Counted from the stretch's first letter, positions 38,400-52,590 are shown. The stretch: DNA of 64,000 nucleotides from Erythrocercus mccallii (GCA_013397435.1 VZRG01001307.1:1-64000); one strand, 5' to 3'. Notes: generated by a model not told the origin, from the sequence alone. A program made the numbers and translations.

Positions 38400-38620
38400 A
38401 TAGTCTCGTCTCGTTCAGTAAAGGTAAAAAACGTACCATTATCAAGTGTGACACTGCTGATGTGGAAAAAAATTAAGCACTGCAACAGGTTATTAAATTG
38501 TTAATGGCTACATTCTATTCTCAGGTTTGTGGTTTGATGCAGTCTGGGCAAAATGTCAACGTGTATCAACATTAACAGCTTCTGACAAGCTCAAGAGGGA
38601 AAAAAAAGAGCTGAATGAAT
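38400..38620. promoter_or_regulatory. Candidate conserved noncoding element
   Basis: CpGs are retained at GTCTCGTCTCGTTC, AAAACGTACC and TCAACGTGTATC. There is also a dense set of TTAAATTGTTAATGG, TTAAGCACTG and CATTAACAGC words. Frames are interrupted and no repeat words are present. The case rests on composition only. Confidence 0.3.
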
Positions 38621-41600
38621 AAGCTGTTCTGTAAATAAAGAGACATTGTAACCTTTAAAGTGAGACAGAATTTAATTAAGAAAATTAACACAGACTTTTG
38701 AGAGACTGCAATTTTCTAAATCTCATTCTTTACTCTCAAGTAAAAGTTATATTCCTTTTTAATAAGAAGCAGTTAAGTGCTTACTTTCTGATCAAAAGTT
38801 AGTGATACTACCAGAGGAAAAGGGAGAGGACTGAAGTTTGTGAATTTGACTTTTTACATTTACTCGTTTTTAATTTATTCAACAACAGAGTATCTATTAG
38901 TATTAGATTTGAGAAACATGAGAAAAAATTAAATATTGCATTTTTTTTTAATGTTGGAAACAGCAACAGAAAAACATCAAAAGATTTCTCATTCCAATTA
39001 AAATTGGACTCCATGGGGTGAGAGGGTTTCACTATCTCCATTTCAAAGGTGAGGAAAATCATGTGCAGTCAGAAGTGTGAATCAATGGCCAAGGTAAAAA
39101 TCTGTTTCTAGCACTGTACCTGAGGAACAGAATGGATTCTAATTTTAGCTTCTAAAATTTATTAGCTCCCTACTCTCCAGCCTAGAAAAACAAATGTGAA
39201 TTTATGCATTTTTTAAATTTTACTACTGAACTACTCTCCTCCTCAGTAGTTTTTAAGAGTTTTTCTCAGGTGCTGTACTTTGCCTTGCTTCCTGTGTACT
39301 AACCCTTGGACAAGGAAAATCACCAGTATCTCTTTTATTTTATGTCCAGTCTCTGTTTCAGGTTAGCCCTCCCATGGCATCATCAGTGAGTAGTTAATTG
39401 AACTATTTTTGTATGGCATTATCCTGAATTTTTTTATCAGATAAAGACCTTTCCAAAAAGATTAAGATGGTAAAATTTTGCAGAAATATTACCAGACTAT
39501 TGAAAAATTGAGGCCTGGACAAGCATGGTTTTTTATCTTTTTCCAAAGAAGTGAAAAAATGAACTGTGAATGGAAAGACGAAAGGGAGAAAGGAAGTTGG
39601 GAAAGTAGAAGAGAAAGAAAGAAGATAAAACGAAGATGGATTTATTTTCTGTTACAATCATTAATTAGCAAATAATTGCTTGGAGTTTTCCAGATACTAT
39701 CATGATTTTCCTGATTACAGGTAAAATTTCAGATAAGCACACAGGAAAATGGTTTTTGAAATTTTCATTGTTTTCCTGTTAAAAAAAAAAGAGCACAGAG
39801 CGAGAGACTAATGCTACAGTAGCTTCTATCTTTTTAATAAAGGAGATAAATTTTGGATGCTGAATAGGGGAGAAATGTTGCCTGCAAGGGTAGAAACTGG
39901 ATTTTCACAGCTTTATTGTTCTTCAGATTCTAAGTACATCACTGAGTCTGCACTGACTACAAAGGGAACTTAGACATTTTGACCATATATGGAGACATCC
40001 CTGAGGAACATGAGATGTCTCCAGTTAGGTGTCTAAATCCAGAACTGGATCCCACCCCAAGTGATTACACACACAGTTTGTAGGGGTTTTTTTTGTGCAC
40101 CATACACAAATTTAATCTTTTATGCATTCCCATGTAGACCTCTAATTCATTCAGACAAGGACATAATCTCATCTCAAGAACTGCTCAGCTGTCTCTGCCT
40201 CAGGAAGCTGACACTGTTCTCTGCTTCTAATTAATCTTATTCCATCAGTTCATTCCAGCAGCTGGAAAGGGTTTTCCTTCTGAGGACTGAAGTGAATGCT
40301 TCACTAATCTGACAATATTGGATCTTTGCAGCTGGTAGACAGTGATGGCACGTGTCACCCACACTTCAGCATTCCAGTGACCCATCCAACCTTGCCACGG
40401 AAGTATCTCCTTCTTCCCTTAAGAACACCAAGCAAAAAGACCTGCATTCCACACTTGGAAAACTGCTTCATTCCACAAAGCAGAAAAGGATTATTATAGC
40501 ACCTATATGTATATTTTCTTCCTTCTAAGTCCATCTGCAATTAATTTTGGTTCCTATTGAGCATCTTCTCATTATAGTGTAGTATAAACATCAAGGAACA
40601 ATGGGAATTTTGGCTCTGCAACTGGATTTCTGCAGAGACAACGAGGCTGCTAGTTTTTATCTGCATAAGGCTGAGGCTGTTACTTCCAACACTGAATGTT
40701 TTGTTTGATAACATCTTAAAAATGTTATTGATCCTGAAGCTTTAATGTGGAACATTTGTTAGCTTAATGCTCTGCCATTCTCTCTGCTGTTCACAGAGAT
40801 GTAACTGTTAAGGAGGGTCCCTGTTACAGGTTTATCACAGTAATTTATTTGAAGACTGATGCTTCAAGAATGTGAGCAACTCCTGCAGAATATACTAACC
40901 ATCCTTCATTTGCTTTGATTTTTGACTGCCTTTGTCCCATCACTGGATCAGAGCACAAATGTGCAGCTGTTCTTTGAACTTTTCTGTTTTACACTACCGT
41001 ATTTATGGCAGCAGTAAAACACTGGGAATCAGCTGAGGGCTGGGCCAGCAAACCATTTTAAGAAGCAGGGTTTTTTCAATAGTCCCAAAATATTTTTTTC
41101 ATTGAGGGCACCACTGATTATTTCTCTTCGTTTTGGGAACGTTTCTGAGAACTTGAAATTATTTGTTCAGTATAAAATAAATATACAAATTTTTGTTAGG
41201 ATTTATGAGAATGTAAACTTTAAAACCCATGTTGATTTTATCTAAATTCTGAAAGAATTGCAATAGTTCTTTCCAAAGCTTCACTGAATTTTCAATGCCA
41301 AGCCTCAGTTCCTGTTGCAGGCAGGTAGAAACAATGACATGCCTAACCAAGATTTTAACAAGAAATAAAGGTAAAAAGAATATAATTTTTTTTGTCCTCT
41401 TTTGTCTCAGATTATTGGGGAGCTAGTTTCAACTCTGATGATTAAAGAAGTTTGCTGATATACTTTCTCTTCCTTTTTCATGACTCAACAGTTTGTTTAT
41501 CCAGCTGCTTTGTGTAAAAGTGCAGCCTGAGAAAGATAATTTTCTGGGAGTGATCCTGATCCACATGGGAGTGAAAGAAAATGAGCTTTTCTTCTCTTTC

Positions 41601-41647
41601 CCCTTTTTTTTTTTTTTTCATTTGAATGTTTGCTTGTTTCTGTACAG
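38621..41647. other. Single-copy sequence, no gene called
   Basis: A purine-rich run of GAAAG/GGAGAA type words lies at about 39545-39640. Segments at 40000-40260 and 40560-40900 are better balanced in composition and may hold small conserved elements, but nothing specific is recognised. A plus-strand segment at about 40332-40499 stays open for some 55 codons after a TTTGCAG acceptor; it is listed under rejected items. Confidence 0.5.
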
Positions 41648-41759
41648 TGCTCTGACTTGCACTTACAAGGAAAAGCAGCATGAGATCCTGGGTCTGCAAT
41701 ACTTAGTAGACCTCTTTGACCTCTTGGCCAAAGTTCTAAATGGGGATATGATATGTTGA
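41648..41759 (+). CDS. Speculative terminal exon, unknown product
   Basis: A very strong acceptor (a long T run, then TTGTTTCTGTACAG) is followed at 41648 by one base and 37 open codons up to a TGA at 41757-41759. The peptide includes YKEKQHEILGLQYLVDLFDL, an amphipathic leucine-rich pattern that looks protein-like, and third codon positions are GC-richer than the background. Against it: no partner exon on the plus strand was found, the same bases can also be read open on the minus strand behind a strong acceptor, and it cannot belong to the minus-strand gene suggested elsewhere. No family is recognised. Confidence 0.18.
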
Positions 41760-44700
41760 GACTGAACTTCTACCCTGAATTGGTAACAATGTCACCTGTT
41801 TGCCACATATACACCACAACCTATTTTTTATGAAAAATTTATTTTACGAGAGAGATATAGTGACTTTTTATTCTTACAAATTAAATAGATTCTTTGCAAT
41901 ATGTTGGGACTAAATATTTCTTTTATTAATGACTGCTCTGCAAATCACTAAAGCTACTTTCAATCAAAAAACTTCTGTTAATGTTTTACCTTAAATTTGT
42001 ATTTCGATATGTCTTTTTGTTTTAACTAGTTCTGCATTTTTGTTCAAGACTGACTTTTAATTTGTTTACAAATTTATTATTTCCTTCTCTTTCTTTAATT
42101 TCTATAAATTGAATAATCTGTAAATTGCCTAGACTAATGGCAGCCAGATAATCTTTCTTTTTACTGGGTTATGAATAAACAGAACTTTTGATTAAATTTG
42201 GAAATACTTTCCAATGCAGATGAATAAGATTAAATCTCAAGTATCTTAAATAATTTGGGACTTCAATAGACCATTGTACTGCTGTGTCCATCTGTTTAGA
42301 ATATTTTACACTTTATGGTCTAAAGCAAGATGCTCATACCCGTGAAAGCAAAAGAGCTTGTCAGGCATTAAGAGGTCAGCAATCTGCTGAGAAAGAAAAG
42401 CAGGATGTCAACATCTTTAATAATGATCTTGAAGACCGTAGCGTACTTAAAATGTGCTTTGTTAAATAAAAGGATGGCTTTCTAAATCATGGCAACTACC
42501 AGCTGAAGAGTTCAATAAGAAATCCACTGAAGCATGAGCCATCGTTGATGCAAACTAGGCACACATAGAGGGAACAGTGGAATAACTTTTCCATCTTAGA
42601 AATTTTTCAAGTGATTTATTTGGTTCAAATGCAGGTACTGAAAAGCCATGATAAAAGGTACCCTTGAGAAAATTAATAGGCATGGTCCTAGAGTGATATA
42701 CATCCTTCTCCTCACTTTATATACAAAGGCACTGTTTTCTTCTGGAATTGAAATTTGTCTTTTTTATAAATCATGCACAAAAAAAAAAAATCAGGCTGTC
42801 AATAAATATTTGCTCTAACTATAATGGGTTTTATGAGTAGAAGAGCTTAAAAACACATTTACTATAATTCACTCTGTTTCTGTAGGAGTTGCTTTGCAGA
42901 CCAAATGATTTGGTAATCAATTCTTCAAATAGCATATACTGCTGTCATTTAGGTTCCTGAAAGATACTTGTAAGGAACCTTGTTTATTTAGACTAACTGA
43001 CAAAGTGTTCAAAAGCCAAGATATTTCACCATTCTCAAAATGTGCAGAATGCAAAATTTCAGAGATTCTCTAAAAAGAATGTACAAGCCAGACTTTTCTT
43101 CTGGCAAGCAACTAAGTTTCAACCCAAAAATCTTCATAACTCCAGAAAATTTGAGAACCAGAGAGACCACAAGTTGACTTTTACGTCACAGATCATGCTG
43201 GTAGAGCAGAGAGTTTAAAATAGAACCCACAAAACCACTCAGCCTGTCCTTTAACATATAATCTGAGCAAGCTTGACCAGGAGCCACCAAGAAACAGTGA
43301 ACAGGGGACCTCATTTCATTGACTGAGAAGTCATTTCTGGCCTCATGTAATTTCCTTTGCATTTCCTGAAGCGTGTCAAGGCAGTAGATATTAGCTATAA
43401 ATCTCCATTCAGATTGCTACTAGTTCAGATTCTGCAGCAGGCACAGACCTGAGAGAGCCAGCCCCTAAGCAGGTTTTATTTTTTAATAGCTGTAGCCACG
43501 GTCCAGGCTGGCTATGCTCAGCTGGCATCCTGCATGCTGTGGGTTCCTGCCAAATGATCCACAGCTTTACTGCTTCTGGTGTTGGACCTCAGGCACAGAA
43601 ATGAGGAACCAACAGCTCCACTGAACATCAGAGAAAGGACAAGCTGGAATGTGCTTAATAAGGCCTAACAAAATATCCTGGATGTGTGAGTCCAAATGGA
43701 CTTTTCAACACCCAGACAGATGCCAAATTATTGATTCATAGATGGCAAGTGGATGCTATATTATCATATCTCTGGTTAGAAACAGAGTTTAAAATTTGCC
43801 AACATGAGGAAAAAAGAGGAATCATCTATTCGGGTACGTGATGCATGTGGAGCTCAAACAAATTTCAAAATGGATTAAAGGATTTACAACTAATCATTGT
43901 AACTGCACTGTTCCAAATTTTAAATACCATTAATTCAAATCTTTTGTTATGGTTATTACCTTGATTGGAAATTAAAGTCTATATTGTTGAAGAAAGAATA
44001 CAATAATGGAAAATTAAACTAATGTTCCCATTGGGGCAATATCTGTTGACTACTAATTCAGATCCAGTTTGGCTTCAGGCAACAGTGTTTGGACAACACT
44101 GCCTGCAAAGTGTCCACCACATGTCCAAAATAGTAAAGAAAGAAGAAAATTGGGTATGAAAATTGGCATGATTAAGTTAGAGACTTGGAATTCTCAATTT
44201 TGGGGTTGAAGCAACACCAAGTTGACTATTTTTAAGCCCAGAGAACACCTAACCAACAGACATCTGTGAATGATTTGCACTACACTTAACCATAAATTCA
44301 ACATGGTGTGCCAAGAATCTGAATTATGAGGCAAAGGGAACAGGTTTCCAGTAATGATGTGTCACACAAAAAAAAGAGAACAAAAATAATGGCGAATCAA
44401 CGATTATCTCCAGTCAAGGAGTTTTCAGTAACACAGGATGACAATTATTGGTGCATGAATTCAATCCAAACCCATGTGTTTGGCCTTGCTTCAGCCTGAA
44501 AACTACAACCTACGTTATGGTGGGAAGCATCCTGCTGAAACAGAAAATTTCACAACTTCTGAACTTCCATTTCCCATAAATTATCTTTTCTAATTGATGC
44601 AATAATATACTTTACTTGCTGACATGATTAGTTCAGTTATAGGGATGCTATTTACTCCTCCAAAAATGTCTGAAACAGTCATGAATGAACTAGGGTGAAA

Positions 44701-44863
44701 TATTTTGGTTTAAGAAGATTGAAGAGATAATGGAAGCTGAGAGTTAATATTTAAACTCATATAAGTTTAAATTTTTAAACCATATTTTTTTATTATTATT
44801 TTTGTGCTTTCTTTTCCTAGCGTGGCACTTTGACAAGCCTGTGATTAAATATTCTGGTCTTAC
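41760..44863. other. Single-copy sequence, no gene seen
   Basis: A GC-richer patch at about 43420-43640 (CAGGCTGGCTATGCTC and similar) is unrecognised. The rest is AT-rich with A runs near 42780. No CR1 or LTR words are seen. Confidence 0.5.
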
Positions 44864-44987
44864 CTGCAACATTAGGCAAACCAAGAGCCATTTTCTGACC
44901 AATTGACTTTATTGTCTCTAGACAGATTTCATAGTGTTGCTTGGGTAATGGAGCAGGAGAAAGATGCTGGGAAAGAACAGCAGGTAG
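44864..44987 (-). CDS. Candidate internal exon, unknown gene
   Basis: On the minus strand an acceptor (TTGTTCTTTTCTATCTAG) and a consensus donor (GTTGCAG then GTAAGA) bound 124 bases that are open for 41 codons from phase 0, ending one base into a codon. The peptide contains PLPKQHYEICLETIKSIGQK and ends ALGLPNVA, mixed in composition and without low complexity. A second in-frame acceptor (TTCTTTCCCAG) would shorten the start by seven codons. Its phase fits 48222-48303 upstream. I do not recognise the family. A strong acceptor on the opposite strand at 44820 also opens a 28-codon frame through part of the segment, which shows how easily chance mimics exons here. Confidence 0.35.
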
Positions 44988-47900
44988 CTAGATAGAAAAG
45001 AACAAATATTAACTGAATTATGCCTCTGTGGGGCATGAGAGCTCAGAAGATACCAACCTACAGAAGTGCACAACAGTTAATTACCAGGAAGAAATGAACA
45101 ATTTAATCAAGTAACAGCCAAATAACAATTCCAATAATTACATTGTTGGTTCTGATGTAAAATCATGAGATTATAAGAGACAATCCTGATTTTTAAAAAA
45201 TTCGTATTTTCAGAAAGCTGTTTAGATGGAGGATGACCCATTATCCACAGCAGTTTGGAAATTTTTAAGAATTCTAACATAGCAACTGATAAAAAAATAA
45301 AATGGCTTTCAATAAGAAGTCAAAAGAGTGCAAAACATGATTTTCCATTTTTTAAGAGAAAGCAAAGTTAATTTTTGAATATTTCTGAAGTACTTTTGTC
45401 TTGCACAAACTGTGAGCTCCCATGAACTACAATGATATGACATGAAGAGGTCAGGCAAGAAATTTCTAGAAGCAATATGCACTACAGTCACATTTTTCTG
45501 GCCTTAGTTTAGAGCTACAAAATGCCACAAAAATGATAAACCAGGCTTACTTTACCTATGGATATTACTTTTTACTCTAGCAAGACACATATCCTTGTGG
45601 ACTACAATCTTGCAACAAACTTAGCTGTCACCTTCTGTTCAGTTATATACACAGCACTGTTTTCAAGGCTTTACTTGCCTCATTTGTTTTGAAATTTAAA
45701 AAAAAAACAAAACAATAATGCAGAAATTCCTAATGAAATATTTCAAAAGTAGAATTTTTTTCTCCTTCCTCTTTTAAATGAATTTTTATCAGAATCAAGG
45801 TTTTCCTGGAGTATGTTTTACCAGTTCAATCAGTATTTTCAGTGAGATTTGTGAAACAATGGAAAATCATTTAATAATGTTTTTTCAGTAAACAATCTAT
45901 AAAGAAAAAATACGAAACTTTATAGCGAAATGATTTATGACAGTTTAAATTCATGAAAATGCAGCTTAATATGGGAATTACAGCTATTTCAGAGCAGTAA
46001 GATAGGACAGAGTACTTCTTTGTTTCCATATGAAAACTTCCACAAAACATGTGTTCCATTTCTAAATGATTCATATTTTTTTCCTTCCAGATATATGTGG
46101 GCTTATAAAATAATAAATAAATTCCAGAGTAATTATTTTCCAGAAAGATTTTTGAAAGAAATTATTAATGGATTTAATGTGTTTGGATCTGCAAAGCAAT
46201 AATATCCAAAAATGCTTGTGGCAAGCTAGTTCACAAATATTCTAAACCCTTCCTCAGCTTCTCTATAGCTCAGAACTAAGCAGTGTCACTGCAACCGCAA
46301 ACCACCACTAACAATCCTATTTTATGCAGCATCTTTCATCTGGAAGGATTCTGAGGAACTCTGCTTTTATTACTTCGATGCAAAGGTCATTCATTTCTAA
46401 ATGACAGTTCCTTTATTTTCTCCTCCCTGTGATGCAAAGACATAGAAATGAAAGATTCAGTGAGCTTTCAGGCTAAGCAATATTGCTCCACACTTTCCCT
46501 TTATGATTTGGGGTGATTTCCCTCCCCTACCTCCTGCCCAGCCATGAAAGGATGTAAAATCAGGATTGTAGTGCCTAGTCCCTAGAGCCACATTTGATTA
46601 AAAATGCAGGAACTAATGTGCCATTGGCCTGATATGGTCTTAGCATATAGTTTATTATCCAGTTTATAAGAAACATGTTATTCATATAAGTGGCATTATT
46701 AAAACCATAAATTACTGTATAAACATAGATCTCTATTTGTAACTGCCGTGGCTTTCATTAGAACTGGCTAAAAATCAGTTGTCTTAGGAATGATCTGTAT
46801 TAATGTCCATGTCTTCTGTCTGTCATCTGGAATTTTTTGGCTTTCTAGGCAAAATTAAATACTATATGAAAAGATAAGTGGAAACAAAGTACAAAAGGGA
46901 ACAGTTCAGTTCATTTTTGGCATTCCAATACAACTTGGAAAATTGGAGGTTGATAAAGACCATAAAAAGAAAAAACTGCAAAGATCTCTCAGCACCATTG
47001 TTTCACATTCATTTATAATCTTACAATTTTACTAATTTTAGTAAGTGCTTAGAAGCATTTATTACCTTGCCAAAAATAGCATAAAAACAAAGACAATCTT
47101 GCAATAGGGGAAGTTATTATGCTCTAGTATTTTCTGCTGTAACTACAGCTATTTTGCTTGGCCATCGATATTTTATTTTATTTTTTGGTGTGGGCTAGGG
47201 GGGTACTGAAGGGTTGGGCAGAGTCCCCTTTAAAGGCAAAACCAGCAGCAATGAAATATGAATGAGTTTAAGGTTAGTGTTAAATTCCCAATTAAGTCAA
47301 TCAGAACTGCATACCCAGAATTTTAGATCATTTTAATGAATCCTGAATACACATTTTTCAAATATATGCTATTTGTTTCAATTTTTTGCTGTCCTGGGCT
47401 TTGGCACTCAGAGAAGGAATAAAAACCATTATTCAAACACATTCATATTGTGTTTCAAAAATATCACTATGATCTTACCACTGCTCCAATTTTTAAAATC
47501 ATCAGTAGCATGACCAGTACCAGAAAAGATCACAGAAAAAAGTCCTACCCTCTCTATAAAAGCCATTTGTCCCTTCTGCCAAGGCCACAGTGGCAGAGCC
47601 TTGTAGTCACAAAGTGATGCATTCCCACAGCTACAGCCTTTGTGTAAGAACAGGAGGAATAACCAGGCAATGTTGAAGTTTGCTGATGTCTTGGCAATGC
47701 AGGGGCACCCCTTCCCTCAACAGGAAAATACTCACTTTTACAAGGGATCATGAGTTCTGTTTCCTTTCTATCTCTGTAAATCAGACATTTAATATCCATA
47801 CAAATATTTTATACTCATCTTATGGGAATCAAAATTTAACTTTATTCCTAAAAATACATCAACTTCCTCTTCTGGTTGATACATTCAAGGTTGTTCTTTT

Positions 47901-48221
47901 AACACAAAATAAAGACTTTTTCTCTGATTGTACAGTGTTAAAGGGAACTAGTGAATGGATCATGGAATTATGTGCTGTCATGTGTTTTTGTAAGGCTGAA
48001 GCATTACAGAAGGGTTTCTGTTAACACCTCTATCAGTGGCCTTCTCTTCATTCCCCCTGTTGCCTTATCAGTGGAAGGCTGTAAGGAAACCCAACAGAAG
48101 GTGGCAAACTAGAATAAATTAAACACAATTGTATATATTTCTCTTTAATTTATCTCATACAATGCTAAGACAAGGAATTGTTATCCTTCAGACATTATCA
48201 TGCACATCTACAGACACTCAC
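44988..48221. other. AT-rich sequence between candidate exons
   Basis: No repeat family is recognised. Short open frames on both strands, up to 114 codons (47680-48024 plus), lack motif or splice support. If the exon hypothesis holds, this is intron. Confidence 0.45.
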
Positions 48222-48303
48222 CTGTGAAATCACTGTGAGAGGGTTTGTTCTATCTTTCAGACACCGATGTGATGCCTGTGGAAGTCTCAAGACTCTCAGA
48301 CCT
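48222..48303 (-). CDS. Candidate internal exon, unknown gene
   Basis: On the minus strand the acceptor CTATGCTGCTGCCTGCAG and the near-perfect donor CACAG/GTGAGTG bound 82 bases: one base completing a codon, then 27 open codons ending in phase 0. The peptide includes GLRVLRLPQASHRCLKDRTN and ends PLTVISQ. The entering phase matches the exit of 54907-55034 and the exit phase matches the entry of 44864-44987. It lies inside a 69-codon open frame, so openness alone is weak evidence; the splice sites are the main support. One CpG (CATCGG) is retained. Confidence 0.3.
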
Positions 48304-51300
48304 CTGCAGGCAGCAGCATAGGCTGACCATAAAATGTGCTGTGATGTAAATATCTTTGCAAATGGATGGACCCTGCTGTTTTGTGTAGACATGAGGAAGT
48401 CTTGCATGCCACACAGTTAGAAAACATCTAATCATTTTTCTTTAGAAAATACATGACACACACCAAACTTTTGGGGGTTGCTTTTGTTTTGTTTTTTCTT
48501 TTTGATTTTTCGGACAATGAAGGAAGAGAAATTTTTAACTGACTTCTGAATGTAAAGTGTGACTTCACCATTTTCATTTAGTTAATAAATTAAACATTCT
48601 GAAATCATTTTTGAAGTAGAGGTTGCATAACCCAGAACAGCTTCTATTTGTGCTCATCCATGTCTCCCCTCTAAAAAGGCTGGCTCTATGAAAACTATTG
48701 AAATTAGTCCACAAGAAGTTCCAGCTTCTGAACATGCCTAGAAATTCTTTGAGTGGACAATTGACACCTCCCACAATAATCTCAGGAAACATTCTAAGAG
48801 TTTGAAAATAGAGACTGTCGCGTTCAACTGTCTAAGAATGTTTCTGCATGTTACCTAAATTATTACTATAACATAGGCAAACAAAGAATTCTTTTAGAAG
48901 AGACAACAGTGGAGGATTAGTTGACTAGACTGTATTTTTCTTTCTTAAGCAACATACTTTTTCAGGCACTTGGAGAAATTTATAGGCACATTTCTGTCAT
49001 TGAAACTCCAGCAAAGTGGTTCCAAATCTTCCCCAATATAGGTTACAACAGGATTGCATCCCAAGTTTTTCAAACATTTGACACAGTGCTTACTTTTATG
49101 AGAACCTATAAAAAAAAGAAGTAAACTGTATCATCCCCTTTATTCCCATGGTCAGATAAGATTAAGTCCACATGGATTTCTGTAGTGAAATTGTGGAGGA
49201 ACAGAGTGTAAACTTTCAAGGTTGTGTCTCTAAATTTGAAAAAAATAAACCATTCTATATTTGTTTCAAGGGTTTCATAGGAGGATTCGTGAACAAGAAT
49301 GGAGCCTGTGTGTTGTCTGTTCACCATGACATTGTTGTACAACTTTGTAACCATATGAGGGAAAAAAGAGAATGTACATGGGGCTGAGATATGGGTTCTA
49401 TACTAGGGACAAAAACTCAGTTTCAAATTTTTCTGCTGGCATTTCTTCATAGTTGAAATGTAGAGTGGAAACATGGTTTCCTATATTTCAGGTGGACACC
49501 AAAGACAGCAGGTTTCCATGCACAATCTGAATACCTTCCCACTAAGAGGAATTGATGCCAAAGTGCTAAAATAGGCTGGAAAAATAACAACTACAGATTT
49601 AATACCTATGTAAGAGCAGTCATTTGAACTCTTAACTCTGAAAACTGCCATGGGTAACACTTTTACGCTGTTTACCTCAGTTCATCCATACAGAACATTC
49701 AAATGTTCACTGAAGCACAAAACAGAACTGTGAGATAATCCATCTGCTGCACAATATTTAGGGTACTTATCCTACAGATGTGATATACAGTCTCAGATTT
49801 AGAGAATATCCAAGTAGTTTACATAAAATAAAATAATTTAAACAGAAAAGACCTAAAATAGCTCAATCTCAGATATAAAGCAGGATGATTGAGAATATTC
49901 TCAGGTTTAAAATTCCTGAAGCAGAGCAGGATGTTGAACCTATGTTTTTCCATAAGCATAGGGAAACACTACAAATATAAGTTATTTTGTGACTTGAAAG
50001 TATAGTTATTTTTTGAGTTCTGTGTAAGTCCACCAACTGTTTTTTCTTTTGTTAAATATAGTCAAATGAGTTCCTTTTTGTCTCAAATTAGATGATTTTT
50101 TTTGTCCAAGTACAGAATCTGAGCCAGAAGTTGTTTGGTTTGGTGATAGCAATGAAAAACTCACACTACTTCATTCCAGAAGAATTCTTTTTCAAGCTTT
50201 ATGGATGTACTGGAAAAATAATTAAACACACAGCTCTGATGTGAACAAATATTTGACAATGGCATGGGAGTAGTCCATGTGGAGCGTGTTAGGATTCATA
50301 ATACTAACAGCAGAAGCATGCCAGCTTTGTAGCAGTTGACTTTTTATGTGAGAGTGATTACAGCTGGAAGCACACTAAAAATTAACAACACATAACTACA
50401 TAACATTAGCAGGAATTGCAGAACTGAATTGAGTCACAATAAAAGCACAGAAGTTGTATTTCAGTATTACATTAGGACTATAAAACCATATGTTTTTCTT
50501 GTTGAAATATAGTTTGGGTATACTTTAATGTTTTTATCAACATGACAAATCTATTTAAAAGTATGTCTACTGCAATATTTCTGTTGTGCAAAGATCTTGT
50601 TCACATCCAGAAGTGAGTTTTCCTCACTGACATGCAGTGATCTATGCACTGGACATTCAGCATCCTATGTCCACTCTTCATGTACACATCCCAGTCAGTC
50701 ATGCCCTATCAAGCTGAAAGAAGCGAGAGGAAATTAAATGAGTGAGAAAGAGAAATAGGAAGTGAGAGAAAAGAGAGCACAAGGCAACAAGATCACTTTT
50801 TTCTTCACTACCTTAAAGAGTAGGTGTGAAACTCATGCATACTTCCCTGGAGTGTGAGTCATCCAGTGCCCCCCAGCATTCGAATAACAGTACACAGGAG
50901 CAGAAGAGAAAACCAACAATATTACAAGTGCATTAGATCATTCTTCTTGGTCGATTTTTGAATTCTTTTTTTCCTGTTGAGGCACAGCTCTAAGGTATAG
51001 AATGTTTAGCAGTGTTGTCCATGGAGACAAAATTCAACAGCTGTACTGAGCTTCTCTGCAGTAAACAGGACAGCAACTCCCACACAAGCTCCAGGAAAGT
51101 GAGTGAGATGCCAGCAAAGCCAGGTGAGAGAGCTTGTGGAAAGTACTTTCTCTGACAAGGAGCAGAACTGTATGTAGGCTAGGAAGGAACTTATCATCAC
51201 CTATTTGTATCATATTAACTATCCTTTTTTCTTTCTTTTTTTTCCTTTGTTTTTTGAATGAAGACTTCTAGTAAACAGTGTTACTTGTAGCAATCTAAAA

Positions 51301-52590
51301 TTATTAGTCTATGATTACATTAGCATTGCTCTGACAGATCACTTTGACAAGTGTTGTATTTCTGGTGCTGCTGGAACAGATAGGGAATGTGTAGGAGGCA
51401 AAGACTGAAAAAAAAAAAGAACTATTCAGAGGGGATTATGGAGGTTAATGCAAAGAATATGCTTTTAAGAGTATTAGAATTGGTGCACCAGATTCACAGC
51501 TCGTTGAGGTCTCACAACATTCCTCAGTGCAGTGTCAATGGGAACAAAGATACTGAAATGAAAACCCAAAGCCCAGAGAAGAAAAGAAGTTTCCTAATTA
51601 TTTTCACTCTGATGTCTAAGGTTTGTTCTATATGTAACAGTACAATGAAGATACTTAGCCTTTCAGAGAACACTATGTTAAGAAAAATATGTTTTCTCTT
51701 GTCTATAATACTAAAATCTCATAATATTCAATGTGCTTGCAAAATATTTTGCTGATAACTTCTGGTCTATCACTATTTTCAGATCAGGTGTAATTTTGTT
51801 TAGATTGGTGAGTGCCATCTCTATCCAAACTTAGTCCTACGAAGTATTTTCCTACTTTAATTTCCATGTAGAATTTCAGTGTGATATCCTCCCACATAAT
51901 TCAGAACATATTTTTTGATCCGTTTATAAAGTTGTGATGCCATCAAACTAATTTTACTTTAGACCAGTTTCAACCACCTCTTATTAGGACGGATGACCAA
52001 ACTCTTATTTTCTTGGTTTTATGTTCCTTTCTGTGCATCTTTGCCATTCCTTAGCAACAGCTTAATTTGCTGATAAGAGCAATTTATATTCAAGAAAAAA
52101 CTATTTCACTGAAAATTAATGAAGGAGATGACACAGAGGCTTAAGCATCTCTGAGACACTTTCCTAGAAAAATTAAAATCCCCCCTTAATTTACTATTAT
52201 TATAACTTCTTCTAATTGTATCACTGAAATCAATTCCCAGGCAGTAAGGTTTTACAGGCAAAGCATTGCTGTCTAAAATGACACACACACTTTTTCAATT
52301 TGGGTGGCAGACATGCTACTGGAGGTTTGGGGAAAGCCACACTGCCTGATATTAGTGCTTGTTTTCTATTCAACACAGCATGAAAGATCTGGCATGTGTT
52401 TTGTGCCTCTAACTTGATGCATATTTTCTGTATTTTCTGGACTGTCTAAAACAAAAATAATAGTAAATTCAAGTGTTTTTCATCATGATCTTAAATCATT
52501 CACATATGTGACTAAGTCTAGGTGCCACAAAGTTACACCTCATTTAGCTGTTGCTCATTCAGCAAGAGCTGGATCACTTTAAACTAGATT
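48304..52590. other. AT-rich sequence, no gene seen
   Basis: A purine-rich tract lies at about 50716-50790 and pyrimidine-rich runs at about 51225-51255. The 122-codon plus frame (51387-51755) and the 60-codon minus frame (52106-52288) lack adequate splice boundaries. No transposon is recognised. Confidence 0.5.

Noticed and set aside
40332..40499. Plus-strand segment open for about 55 codons after a TTTGCAG acceptor
   Set aside because: No partner exon and no recognised family; it illustrates how often chance gives exon-like segments here.
51387..51755. 122-codon plus-strand frame
   Set aside because: Lysine- and isoleucine-rich content follows base composition; no splice sites or recognisable pattern.
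52106..52274. Minus-strand open segment after a strong CATTTTAG acceptor
   Set aside because: No acceptable donor, and the frame ends in a stop that would break the exon chain.
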